A stretch of 56,510 bases of DNA from CAYRFF01 sp964436125 (GCA_964436125.1 CAYTBT010000019.1:1-56510); one strand, 5' to 3'. Shown: positions 17,316 through 25,937, numbered from the stretch's first letter. Notes: generated from the letters alone by a model not told the origin. Program-made: numbers and translations.

Positions 17316-19319
17316 ATGATACAGCACAGATTGCGCAAGGAAAGACACATATTGTACTGTTTCATCGCACTTGTTCTTGCGGTGTGGGCGGCTTGTGTCC
17401 CGGTTGAGGAAGGAGAAAAGCAATATGAGCTGAGGCAGGATTTCAGTGATAGTCTGGTAGCGCGGATATTGTACTTTCAGAATAAGCAGCTCACCGACAG
17501 TATATTGCCGTATTTCTCTTCGCCGGATCCCACATATCGCTATTATGCAGCTTTTGCATTTCAATCTTACACGGATTCAACGGTCAGCGATTCATTGATA
17601 CAACTACTAGGTGATGAGAATATCAAGGTGGGGCGCGCTGCGGCATTCGCACTCGGGCAGTTCCACATCAAGTCCAATGTCACCGCTCTCATCGAGCACT
17701 TTGACAATAATGACAGCCTCGGTCTCAAGAATAAACTCAATAGCACAATTCTAGAAGCAGTAGGGAAGACCGGTGGCAAAAAAGAACTCAATCTCTTCAC
17801 TTCCATCAAAACGTTCAGATCTACGGATACGGCTTTATACACCGGCTTGATGCGGGGGATTCTTCAATTTCAGCTGCGTGATATTTACTCATCCGATGCC
17901 GATAAACTCGTGAAAAGAGTCCTGCTGAATGCCAATTTTCCTCCCCACGTAAGAATGCTCGCTTGTGAGATTGCGCATCGATCGCATACGATAAAACTCG
18001 ATGATAAACTCTATACATTTGAGCGCTTGATACGCACGACGGATGATAAGGAATTAAAGCTTGCTTATATCAGATTGCTGGGCAAATTTCAGGGGAAAGA
18101 GGTCCGTGATTATCTGCTCACAATTCTCTCGAGTTTCTCCGATCCGGCTATTCAGGCGACCGCATTGAAAGTACTTGCAGCTCATCCTTATAGCGCTATC
18201 CGCAAGACACTTGATAGCATGATATTGCAGGATAATCCACAGTTGCGCGTCATTGCGCTCGATATACTCTTGAAAAAGGGCAGGATGGACGATGTGCAGC
18301 ATTTTCAGGACCTAGTGGACAAGACCGACTCGCCATTTGCGAAAGCTAAGCTTTACCGGATCATAATCAATAAATTGCCCTTCTATTATGCCGTGACCAA
18401 GCGCACCTTGAGGAATCGGATTATGCGTGAGATGGAGAACACGGAAAATGCCTATGCCATAGCGGCTTATTACACCGCGCTCGCAGAGGATGTCTCCAAT
18501 TATGAATTGCTCATCGATCAAGGTCTGGAAAGTGATGAGGCTGTTGTCCGTACAGCTTCCGCAAAAGGGCTTATCGAGATTCTTCTGTCCCCTCATCTCC
18601 GACGCCAATACCGTTCCCGAGCGGATGATGTCAAGGATGATATTTACACCGCATTTAATAAGGCACTGCGTGAACGTGCGGATGACGGCTTGATTTATGA
18701 GCTGATTCATGTAGCCGACCAGATTGACTTTGAGCGATTGAAGGCATCCATGAAAGTAGCCAAGAAAAAATTGAAACTCCCCAATAGCTGGGAAGCTTAT
18801 GCAGATATATGCCGGCAACTGGGACAAGAAATTCCCTCGAGAGACAAGTATATCAAGGAAATTTCGGTGGAGGAGATACGCAATCTGGAGGACAGCATAC
18901 AGATTCTGATTTCGACGGAATTTGGCGACATGAAGGTTGAGCTGTATCCTCAGCTGGCACCGTTTACGGTGATAAGCACGCTTGAATTGATTGAGAAAGG
19001 CTATTATAAGGACAAATTTATCCATCGGGTCGTTCCACAATTTGTCATACAAGATGGTTGTCCGCGAGGTGACGGCTATGGAAGTCTCGATTTTATGTTG
19101 CGCACGGAGACACCGCAAGTGTATTACGACAGCGGCGGCTGGGTAGGCATGGCATCGGCCGGAAGAGATACGGAATCCAGTCAGTGGTTTATTACATTTA
19201 AGGCAACGCCGCACCTGAATGGACGTTATACGATATTCGGGAAGGTGATTTCCGGCTTGGAAAATATTCAAGGTGCTTATGTGGGAGCACAGGTAAATTC
19301 AATGAAGATTATAAACTAA
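17316..19319 (+). CDS. HEAT-repeat lipoprotein with C-terminal cyclophilin-type peptidylprolyl isomerase
   Basis: 667 residues. It has a lipoprotein signal with lipobox AVWAAC (Cys27). Residues ~40-500 are alpha-helical HEAT-like repeats (e.g. GRAAAFALGQFHIKSNVTAL). A cyclophilin domain covers ~528-665: the IHRVVPQFVIQDGCPRGDG core, the SSQWFITF strand and LNGRYTIFGKV are all recognisable. It probably acts as a prolyl isomerase on protein partners held by the HEAT scaffold in the periplasm or at the outer membrane. gcvT follows after 5 bp, so they share a transcript. A short inverted repeat (AATTTC-GATGAT-GAAATT) lies just before the start. Confidence 0.88.
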   Translation: MIQHRLRKERHILYCFIALVLAVWAACVPVEEGEKQYELRQDFSDSLVARILYFQNKQLTDSILPYFSSPDPTYRYYAAFAFQSYTDSTVSDSLIQLLGDENIKVGRAAAFALGQFHIKSNVTALIEHFDNNDSLGLKNKLNSTILEAVGKTGGKKELNLFTSIKTFRSTDTALYTGLMRGILQFQLRDIYSSDADKLVKRVLLNANFPPHVRMLACEIAHRSHTIKLDDKLYTFERLIRTTDDKELKLAYIRLLGKFQGKEVRDYLLTILSSFSDPAIQATALKVLAAHPYSAIRKTLDSMILQDNPQLRVIALDILLKKGRMDDVQHFQDLVDKTDSPFAKAKLYRIIINKLPFYYAVTKRTLRNRIMREMENTENAYAIAAYYTALAEDVSNYELLIDQGLESDEAVVRTASAKGLIEILLSPHLRRQYRSRADDVKDDIYTAFNKALRERADDGLIYELIHVADQIDFERLKASMKVAKKKLKLPNSWEAYADICRQLGQEIPSRDKYIKEISVEEIRNLEDSIQILISTEFGDMKVELYPQLAPFTVISTLELIEKGYYKDKFIHRVVPQFVIQDGCPRGDGYGSLDFMLRTETPQVYYDSGGWVGMASAGRDTESSQWFITFKATPHLNGRYTIFGKVISGLENIQGAYVGAQVNSMKIIN

Positions 19320-19324
19320 GAAAT

Positions 19325-20425
19325 ATGAAAAAGACGGTATTATACGACACACATGTTGAACTCGGAGCAAAGATGGTGGAATTCGGTGGCTTTCTTATGC
19401 CGGTACAGTATTCCTCAATCACGGAAGAACATCTGGCAGTGCGGAAAGCAGCGGGACTCTTCGATGTGTCACACATGGGCGAATTTATTGTAACCGGAGC
19501 CGATGCAGAAGCATTTCTCAACTCCGTAACTTCCAATAATGTCGCCAAAATTGCCATTGGACAGGCTCAATATTCCTGTTTTCCTACTCCGGAAGGCGGT
19601 ATCGTTGATGATTTGATCATCTACAGGCTGGACGAAGCGAAATATGAAGGTGATGGCAAAGCATTTATGCTCGTCGTCAATGCCTCCAATATTGAGAAGG
19701 ATTGGAACTGGCTTCAGGAACATAAGGCCGGTGATGTGAACATGAAAAACATCTCTGATCAGACAGCATTATTTGCCCTGCAAGGTCCACATGCCGATGA
19801 AATCCTCCGTGAATTAACGGATACCGATATCGGTGCCATTAAGTTTTACCACTTTACTTACGGTAAGGTCGCCGGAATTGAAAATGTACTTATTTCAGGA
19901 ACGGGTTATACGGGTTCCGGTGGTTATGAATTATATCTGGACAATGACGGAGCACAAGAATTGTGGGATGCATTGATGGAAGCAGGAAAAGATAGGGGAC
20001 TATTGCCGGCCGGACTCGGAGCGCGCGACACCTTGCGCCTTGAAATGGGATTTTGTCTCTACGGACATGAGATCAATGACGAGACCTCGACATTGGAAGC
20101 CGGACTCGGCTGGATTACGAAGTTTAAAAAAGGCGATTTCCTCGGCAAGGACTACTTAAAAAAGCAAAAGAAAAAGGGTGTTGAACGGAAGCTCATAGGC
20201 TTTACCCTCGACACGCGCCGCGTACCACGTCAAGGCTATCCGATTGTGAATGCAGCCGGTGAAGAAGTCGGCGTTGTTACCTCCGGAACGCAATCACCTT
20301 GCCTTGAACAACCCATCGGAATGGGCTATGTACAGACAGATGCAATGAAGGATGATTTATCCGTACAAGTGCGGAAGAAAGTCTTTCCATTGGAACGAGT
20401 GAAGTTGCCGTTTTATAAGGGGTGA
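19325..20425 (+). CDS. gcvT: Glycine cleavage system T protein (aminomethyltransferase)
   Basis: 366-residue enzyme that takes the aminomethyl group from GcvH and passes the carbon to tetrahydrofolate, releasing ammonia. Conserved segments are present: LFDVSHMGE (45-53), the GGIVDDL loop (91-97) with the catalytic Asp, GYTGSGGYE and LEAGLGWITKF. Length is normal. The gene starts 5 bp after the HEAT-cyclophilin gene. Downstream there is no gene for nearly 1 kb, only repeats, then the accessory island. Confidence 0.96.
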   Translation: MKKTVLYDTHVELGAKMVEFGGFLMPVQYSSITEEHLAVRKAAGLFDVSHMGEFIVTGADAEAFLNSVTSNNVAKIAIGQAQYSCFPTPEGGIVDDLIIYRLDEAKYEGDGKAFMLVVNASNIEKDWNWLQEHKAGDVNMKNISDQTALFALQGPHADEILRELTDTDIGAIKFYHFTYGKVAGIENVLISGTGYTGSGGYELYLDNDGAQELWDALMEAGKDRGLLPAGLGARDTLRLEMGFCLYGHEINDETSTLEAGLGWITKFKKGDFLGKDYLKKQKKKGVERKLIGFTLDTRRVPRQGYPIVNAAGEEVGVVTSGTQSPCLEQPIGMGYVQTDAMKDDLSVQVRKKVFPLERVKLPFYKG

Positions 20426-20619
20426 TTTGGATATTGGCCGGGGTTTTCTCCTTTGCTTTCCTAGAGCACACATATACCGGCTTCGCAATCCATTCTTTCG
20501 ACTCTTCGAGTCAAAATTCATTGGCTTACGAATCCTCGATATCATCCTAGCTTGCCCACAATTATAGATACTAAGGAAAAGGGCTTCCTCCTAGGACGGT
20601 CAGGTATGAATCTAAGGTT

Positions 20620-20882
20620 TTAACGAAGGATTCACAAGCTAAGGAGACATTCGCAGAATGTCGGAAAGATTGTGAAGCCGAAGTTTTCCTTCAAGAATTC
20701 ACCGGGCTCACCAATCTCTCTATGCTACGCACCCTATCCCCCTTTATCCTCGAGCAGGAGCTCTCGGTTTCTTCATCAATGGTCGATTTACGACCATTGG
20801 TCTCGGACACGCCGAGACTTCATTCAGTCATCCTTACGAAGGGAAAGGAGCTGATTGTGTAAACCTATTTTAGGACGAGTCA
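20620..20882. repeat. Multi-hairpin repeat element, copy 1 (263 bp)
   Basis: Nearly identical to 21107-21423, with two substitutions noticed and a 54-bp gap relative to copy 2. It contains hairpins: CATTC-GCA-GAATG, AATGGTCG-ATTTA-CGACCATT and GTCTCGG-ACACG-CCGAGAC. No ORF. It resembles non-coding mobile or REP/BIME-like intergenic DNA; no transposase is nearby. Confidence 0.85.
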
Positions 20883-20892
20883 GTTTGTTTTC

Positions 20893-21005
20893 GGTTCGCA
20901 CGGCACTTCGACGCCGCTCAGGAACCACCGTGTGGACCGATACCCAAAAAACACAAAACACGCAATCAACCACTCAAAAATTCATTGACCTGATTCCTGA
21001 CCCCT
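20893..21005 (+). repeat. Dispersed hairpin element, copy 1
   Basis: Bounded by GGTTCGCACGG (20893-20903) and CCGTGTGGACC (20928-20938), then a GATACCCAAAAA segment and a tail ending in 7-bp CCTGAYY-type repeats. The reverse complement of 43594-43681 matches it closely, but copy 1 has about 30 extra bases between two CAAAAA stretches. Confidence 0.8.
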
Positions 21006-21106
21006 GACCTCGGAGAGGTCAGATTAGGTTAGCATTTTTGTTCACAAGAAGACCGACCTCGGAGAGGTCGTATTATTTGGCTAATGGTTAATGGGGAATA
21101 GTGCCC

Positions 21107-21423
21107 TTAACGAAGGATTCATAAGCTAAGGAGACATTCGCAGAATGTCGGAAAGATTGTGAAGCCGAAGTTTTCCTTCAAGAATTCACCGGGCTCACCA
21201 ATCTCTCTATGCTACGCATTTCAAGCTTAGCGATCCCTTGAACCGGTAGAAAAGGCTCGGTAAGCCTTTGCACCCTATCCCCCTTTATCCTCGAGCAGGA
21301 GCTCTCGGTTCCTTCATCAATGGTCGATTTACGACCATTGGTCTCGGACACGCCGAGACTTCATTCAGTCATCCTTACGAAGGGAAAGGAGCTGATTGTG
21401 TAAACCTATTTTAGGACGAGTCA
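21107..21423. repeat. Multi-hairpin repeat element, copy 2 (317 bp)
   Basis: Second copy of the 20620-20882 element, in direct orientation, with 54 extra bases between two GCA trinucleotides (21216-21218 and 21270-21272). Its end reaches the stop codon of the island's last gene, where ATTTTAGGA-7 nt-TCCTAAAAT (21408-21432) forms a 9-bp stem. Confidence 0.85.
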
Positions 21424-22353
21424 TCCTAAAATATCCACAAACCTTATCACTTTCCCTTCCTTCCAATCCATCACTTTTACATAAGTGCCATTGTGCTTTT
21501 TAGCCTTGTTATTCTTGCAGCCTTCACAAGGTTTTTCTATGATTTGGTCGTCTTCTTTGCCAAATAGTGTTGTTTCTCCTTTAATAATCACTTTTTCTGG
21601 TTTACAACTCATCGGGATGACATATTTCAGGCCGTCCATCTGGAAGATATTCCAGGTGATGATTTCTGCTATTTCCTTTTGGAGTCCTTTGCTCGGGTAC
21701 TCCTTAAATTTATCGCGGTAATAATCAATAAAAGTGTAAAGAAGATTCTCCCGCGCGATTAATAAACTATCACCTTGCCACTCGTAGCCATAAGAGCTTT
21801 GTAAAGCAATTATTGCCCATTTAATCCACTTTTCTTTTGTATCACAATATTTTGAGACTATTCTTAGCTTTTTATCTAAGAAACCCACGCGTTTTTTTAA
21901 GGGTAATAATTCTCTTTTATCGGAAACCGGATCGTATCGCGATACGATAAAAGGCGCTTCACCGCAGGTGATTTCAAGTTTTAATAAAGCTACATATTCT
22001 TTCCACCTCTTTTTAGTGACTCTTTTTATAGGATCGCTGGCTTTGTTCATCTTTTTAACGATAGAAAGTGGGGTAAACACTTCTGCTTTATCTCGGGTTC
22101 TTATAAGCTGTTCTTCTTTACTTTTAGCTGCTCTCGGTTGTATTAAAGTTCCATACTTTCCTGTTACCATATTTATAGCAATGGGTTTATGTGGTGCAAA
22201 GCTTTTCCCTTCCTGCTCATAGGAATCAGTGGCCCATATAATTCTCTTGCCGGTAGTTTTATCTTGTAACAGGATGTCGAGAAGCGCATCTTGTTGTAGG
22301 AGATAGTCTTCTCTGATGTCAATGCGCTGGCTATGTTTTTCTGTGTTAATCAT
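21421..22353 (-). CDS. Restriction 'subunit M'-like protein, unknown activity
   Basis: 310 residues of a family often annotated as restriction endonuclease subunit M. It has an AEVFTP segment (about 94-99), like motif X of gamma-class N6-adenine methyltransferases (cf. NQIFTP in the neighbouring methylase). I see no SAM-binding motif I and no NPPY, so it is not a complete methylase by itself. The C-terminus has a possible metal site, CEGCKN, then HNGTYVKVMDWKEGKVIRF. Its start overlaps the stop of the winged-helix gene (ATGA, 22350-22353). It may be a specificity or accessory subunit. Family recognition is from memory and the function is inferred. Confidence 0.7.
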   Translation of the reverse strand: MINTEKHSQRIDIREDYLLQQDALLDILLQDKTTGKRIIWATDSYEQEGKSFAPHKPIAINMVTGKYGTLIQPRAAKSKEEQLIRTRDKAEVFTPLSIVKKMNKASDPIKRVTKKRWKEYVALLKLEITCGEAPFIVSRYDPVSDKRELLPLKKRVGFLDKKLRIVSKYCDTKEKWIKWAIIALQSSYGYEWQGDSLLIARENLLYTFIDYYRDKFKEYPSKGLQKEIAEIITWNIFQMDGLKYVIPMSCKPEKVIIKGETTLFGKEDDQIIEKPCEGCKNNKAKKHNGTYVKVMDWKEGKVIRFVDILG

Positions 22354-22865
22354 TTGTCATTTTCCAAATTATCCAACAATTCTTTCCCTTTCTTTGTCAC
22401 CAAGTATTTCTGTCTTGGGTGATTAGGACTATCCGGATATTTCATTTCTATTAAGCCAAGTTCTATGGCTGGCTCTAAATAGTTTTCCCTGAAATTCCCT
22501 TCATGTTTTAAACCTAAAGATTGTTGTAATTCCTTTCGACTCATTTCCGTAATGTTAAGGACTTTCAATAGATTTTGAACTCCTGCGGTACTTCTACGGT
22601 ACTCCTGCGGTACTTGTGGGGTACTTGTGGGGTCAACTTCATTAACTCCTACGGTGATTGGTCTAAAAATAATCGTTTTAAAATCTTCTTCTTGTTGTGT
22701 AGTTATTCGAAAATGTCGAACAACTGATTTTTTTCTATTTCGCTGACTGAAAATATTCATCATTTCCTTAAGTAATTCATTTTTCTCAATAAATTTCGCA
22801 TATTCATTTGGCGAGATAATGGCGAGGTTATTATTTATCCACTTTAATTGTGGCGATTTCGCCAT
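22350..22865 (-). CDS. Winged-helix protein with an 11-bp coding tandem repeat
   Basis: 171 residues. The C-terminal ~65 residues (MSRKELQQSLGLKHEGNF...YLEPAIELGLIEM...QKYLVTKKG) look like the winged-helix domain found at the C-terminus of Fic-like and AlbA-type ATP-binding proteins. The N-terminal half is not recognised. Between them lies a linker rich in T-P-Q-V-P-Q, encoded by tandem 11-bp units at 22578-22654. Since 11 is not a multiple of 3, a change in unit number would shift the frame before the winged helix. It may be a regulator or DNA-binding subunit of the cluster. Confidence 0.65.
   Translation of the reverse strand: MAKSPQLKWINNNLAIISPNEYAKFIEKNELLKEMMNIFSQRNRKKSVVRHFRITTQQEEDFKTIIFRPITVGVNEVDPTSTPQVPQEYRRSTAGVQNLLKVLNITEMSRKELQQSLGLKHEGNFRENYLEPAIELGLIEMKYPDSPNHPRQKYLVTKKGKELLDNLENDK
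22578..22654 (-). repeat. 11-bp tandem repeat inside a coding sequence
   Basis: Seven units in perfect 11-base register, one of them degenerate. Plus strand: AACTCCTGCGG, TACTTCTACGG, TACTCCTGCGG, TACTTGTGGGG twice, TCAACTTCATT (degenerate), AACTCCTACGG. Three units encode 11 residues, giving the TSTPQVPQEYRR periodicity. Confidence 0.85.
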
Positions 22866-22896
22866 AAATACTCTACTCTAAAATTTACCCCCCTTT

Positions 22897-24063
22897 TTAT
22901 TCTTGTTCAAAATCATCATCTTCTCTTGTTTTGCTTAATATTTCTCCTAACTGATGTAATTTTTGAGTCAATATTCTCTTGTCAATTAATTTTGTCTCGT
23001 ATTCAGCTACAATGGCAGGACTTATGTTTCGTGCCATGGCATATTCCACCACTTCGTTGTCTTTTTCTTTACACAGTAAAATACCGATACTTGGATTTTC
23101 ATGTGGTCGTTTTACATTTCTGTCCAATGCTTCTAAATAAAAATTGAGTTTACCGATAAATTCCGGTTTGAATTCTTCTATTTTCAGTTCAAACATCACC
23201 AAACATTGTAAATCTCTATGGTAAAAAAGCAAATCGGTATGGTAGTCTTTATTGCCAACTTGTATGCGGTATTGTTCGCCCATATAGGTGAAACTTTTAC
23301 CAATTTCTAAAATAAATTTTTGCAAATTGAGGGTAATAGCTTTTTCTAAATCCTTTTCAGAATGTAGCTCAGGAATATCTAAAAACTCAAAGATATAAGG
23401 GTCTTTAAAAACGTCTTTTGAAATTTGTTTAGCTGTTGGAGACACCGTTTGTTTGGAAAGCATGGTTCGTTCATAAGTGGCGGTTTGAATCTGTCTGCGT
23501 AATTCACGCATACTCCACTTTTCCGTTATGCAAGCCTGTAAATAGAAGAGCTTTTCTTCGACAGTTTTTGTTCCCGACAATATTTCCAAATGATTGGACC
23601 AAGTAATTTTTACAACTACATTTTCTAAAAAATTCTGTTGAAATACGGCAGGGTTGCTTAAAAGTGTCGGCACTGCCGACACTTTTGCTTTGACCTTGCT
23701 TAATTGTGTCGGCAATGCCGACATAATTGGTTCAAACCGGTTTTTATTATGTTGCAAGAGGTTTATTGTCGTTGATGTAAATTGAGGATCAGAATAAACC
23801 TCAAAAAACTGTTTCATACGGTATAAACCTCTACGATTGAAACCCGAAAGACCGGGAGCTTTTGATTGTATAAAATCAGCTAATTGCTGAACAGTACTTT
23901 CGCCCCAAACACCTGTATTTACTTTATTGGAAACTTCTTTTCCTACACTATAATACAAGAGCACCAATTCACTATTCACCTTACGATAAGCCCGGTTTCG
24001 AGCTTCGGTGATCAGCCGAAGAATCGACTCAAAATCTTGTTTAAATGTGTTTTTTAAAGCCAT
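22897..24063 (-). CDS. DUF1016 / YhcG-family PD-(D/E)XK nuclease
   Basis: 388 residues. The N-terminal DUF1016 domain (about 5-185) starts at the conserved ARNRAYRKVNSELVLLYYSVG region. The C-terminal YhcG nuclease domain (about 215-375) has the core DYHTDLLFYHRDLQCLVMFELK, that is D-x(n)-E-L-K of the PD-(D/E)XK fold. The linker is interrupted by two similar palindromic insertions (23660-23723) encoding SALPTQLSK and SAVPTLLSN. The family is common in mobile and R-M-associated DNA; its cellular role is unproven. It starts 11 bp after the methylase stop and precedes the winged-helix gene, consistent with one operon. Confidence 0.88.
   Translation of the reverse strand: MALKNTFKQDFESILRLITEARNRAYRKVNSELVLLYYSVGKEVSNKVNTGVWGESTVQQLADFIQSKAPGLSGFNRRGLYRMKQFFEVYSDPQFTSTTINLLQHNKNRFEPIMSALPTQLSKVKAKVSAVPTLLSNPAVFQQNFLENVVVKITWSNHLEILSGTKTVEEKLFYLQACITEKWSMRELRRQIQTATYERTMLSKQTVSPTAKQISKDVFKDPYIFEFLDIPELHSEKDLEKAITLNLQKFILEIGKSFTYMGEQYRIQVGNKDYHTDLLFYHRDLQCLVMFELKIEEFKPEFIGKLNFYLEALDRNVKRPHENPSIGILLCKEKDNEVVEYAMARNISPAIVAEYETKLIDKRILTQKLHQLGEILSKTREDDDFEQE
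23660..23723 (-). repeat. Two in-frame palindromes in the DUF1016 gene
   Basis: 23660-23686 is a perfect 27-base palindrome (13-base arms, one central base; core TGTCGGCA-N-TGCCGACA). 23707-23723 is a 17-base copy of the same core. The two also lie in direct repeats that include TTAAGCAA. They fall between the two protein domains and keep the reading frame. Confidence 0.85.
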
Positions 24064-24074
24064 TTCTTATCGTT

Positions 24075-25934
24075 TTACTCCATCGGCTTTATCATACTTT
24101 CTATAAAATCAATTTCCTCCTCGCTTAAATCATATTTTTTATACAACTGTTGATCGATTTCCGGAATGGATTGAGACCAGTCGATGTCGGAGGTGGAGGT
24201 GAAATCTTGAAGGGGAACTTTTGCCCATTTTGCTGGCGGGTTATCTTGTGTAATTTTTAAGGTACCAAGCATAGCTCTTGCAAATTTTGTCTTAATGTAT
24301 TTTAAAACATTTTCAACTGGCTTTTTATTATCAAAAGCACCTATCGATATAAAAGAATGTGTTGTCCCAATAAATGGCTTACCTATTATAGGGGTTGAGA
24401 GTACTTCTCCTAAAAATCCACTGCCATTTGCTTTTGGTACCCAAACTTTATATTTGTCTAAATTTGGGTGATTTCTGACATACCTCCTTTTAACCCAACG
24501 ATATTCTCTATTAGTTTTAGATAGGCCATAAAATTGGATGTAAATTCCACCTGATTTTGGTTTTTCTTTAGTGAATATTTCAGGAAGGACATCAAAAATA
24601 TTTGTTGAAATATCATTCTTATGACCTTTACTTAATTTGCTTTCTACTTCAGGATGCTCTATATGAATAGTTTTATCAAACTGATAACTAAATGCTGAAT
24701 AAATAATTTCTGATAAAAATCTATCAGTTTTGCTGACTACTTTTTTTAATATGGAATTCAATTCTGTATAACTGGTAAATGTTCCAATTGCTCCAAAATC
24801 TTTATTTTTATCTCTTATTGTTACCGCCACACCTCCTTTTATATCAGTATTGGGAAACACTGTAGCGCTATCTTGCTCAAAATAGGTCACTTTTAAATGT
24901 TTGTCTGATAACATTTTTCTGTTCCAAGCTTTAGGTGTCGCCCCAGCATTAAATAAGAATCTCGCTGGTGATATTAAGCAAACGATATCGGAAAGAGTAT
25001 AGGAAGAGTCTATAAAAAGATGATAAATAGGAGGCATTTGCGTACTCTTTCCAATAGTTTGGTCTTGATAAGGTGGATTTCCCACCACTGCATCAAATTT
25101 CATATCTTTATTTAGATTAAAAAGTTTTTGTAATTTTTCTTTGGCTGTGCCTGCTTTGGCCTCGGGTGTAAGGTCGTGTTGCACAAAATTCTTGCGGGAA
25201 ATGTTATGCTCTGTATCGAAGCCAAAAATGTAGGATTGGGTGATGCCCTGCAAAATAGGCGTGGGCGAAAGCCCATACACCTGGTTTTCAAAAATGTGTT
25301 TCAGGCAGGCTTCATCGCTGGCATAATGTTTTCGGGTATTGTGGAAGAGTTTTTTGACAATCTCCGTGATATACATCCCCGACTTCATATACAGGTCTAT
25401 AAAAGTACTGTCGGTTCTGGTAAATAAACTCGGGTCGTATTCTTCCAGTTGGTTGACCATCATTTGCACTACCTTTTTGGGTGTAAAGATCTGATTGGTC
25501 TTTTGGTTGGGGATGTATTCAAAAATATCTTCCTCTACGGTAAAATAGTCGGATAATTCTTCCTTTTTCTGTTTGAATTCTGCAATAGCAGCATTAAATC
25601 GGTATTTATTAAACACCCCGTCAAAGGTTTTTCTTTCACCGTCTTCTTCATAGTCAAAACCATCGCGGAGTTTGTGAAATTCTTCTTTAGTAATGCTGGT
25701 CAGTTCAATAAAGTCAGCCTCGTCAATTTCGTCGTCAAAATTGTCAATGGTAATCTCCTCTTTAGAATCATTGGCCATGATAAACATCGGAATAGTGCGG
25801 GTAAAGGAGCGCAATCGGTCTCTGATTTCTTCCTCCTTCGTCTTTTTGACTTTTTGAACTTTTTTCTCTTCCTTTTCTTCCACTCTGTCTTGTACAAAAT
25901 CTACCTCAATGGCATCGATGAGTTTTTGTTTCAA
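24075..25934 (-). CDS. N6-adenine DNA methylase part of a split restriction-modification enzyme
   Basis: Class I SAM-dependent methylase of 619 codons counted from a TTG at 25934. Motif X is NQIFTPKKVV (147-156), the motif I region FIDLYMKSGMYITE (178-191) and the catalytic motif IV NPPY (286-289). The C-terminal ~300 residues would hold target recognition. The residues before the methylase (EIRDRLRSFTRTIPMFIM) are those that, in single-chain relatives, join it to the helicase. The frame is identical to that of the upstream helicase, with only TAA-GGC between the helicase's last codon and this TTG. No ATG occurs before residue 50. It may therefore be a gene broken by a nonsense codon, or be translated by reinitiation or read-through. 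Confidence 0.85.
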   Translation of the reverse strand: MKQKLIDAIEVDFVQDRVEEKEEKKVQKVKKTKEEEIRDRLRSFTRTIPMFIMANDSKEEITIDNFDDEIDEADFIELTSITKEEFHKLRDGFDYEEDGERKTFDGVFNKYRFNAAIAEFKQKKEELSDYFTVEEDIFEYIPNQKTNQIFTPKKVVQMMVNQLEEYDPSLFTRTDSTFIDLYMKSGMYITEIVKKLFHNTRKHYASDEACLKHIFENQVYGLSPTPILQGITQSYIFGFDTEHNISRKNFVQHDLTPEAKAGTAKEKLQKLFNLNKDMKFDAVVGNPPYQDQTIGKSTQMPPIYHLFIDSSYTLSDIVCLISPARFLFNAGATPKAWNRKMLSDKHLKVTYFEQDSATVFPNTDIKGGVAVTIRDKNKDFGAIGTFTSYTELNSILKKVVSKTDRFLSEIIYSAFSYQFDKTIHIEHPEVESKLSKGHKNDISTNIFDVLPEIFTKEKPKSGGIYIQFYGLSKTNREYRWVKRRYVRNHPNLDKYKVWVPKANGSGFLGEVLSTPIIGKPFIGTTHSFISIGAFDNKKPVENVLKYIKTKFARAMLGTLKITQDNPPAKWAKVPLQDFTSTSDIDWSQSIPEIDQQLYKKYDLSEEEIDFIESMIKPME

Positions 25935-25937
25935 GCC

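Larger units (their letters stand above)
20426..21420. other. ~1-kb repeat-rich boundary between gcvT and the accessory island
   Basis: No gene. It contains two copies of a multi-hairpin element (20620-20882 and 21107-21423), one copy of a dispersed hairpin element (20893-21005) and two copies of the 15-base hairpin GACCTC-GGA-GAGGTC (21006-21020 and 21055-21069). Other small hairpins, such as GACTC-TTC-GAGTC near 20500, add to the structure. This is the left edge of the island. Confidence 0.7.
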
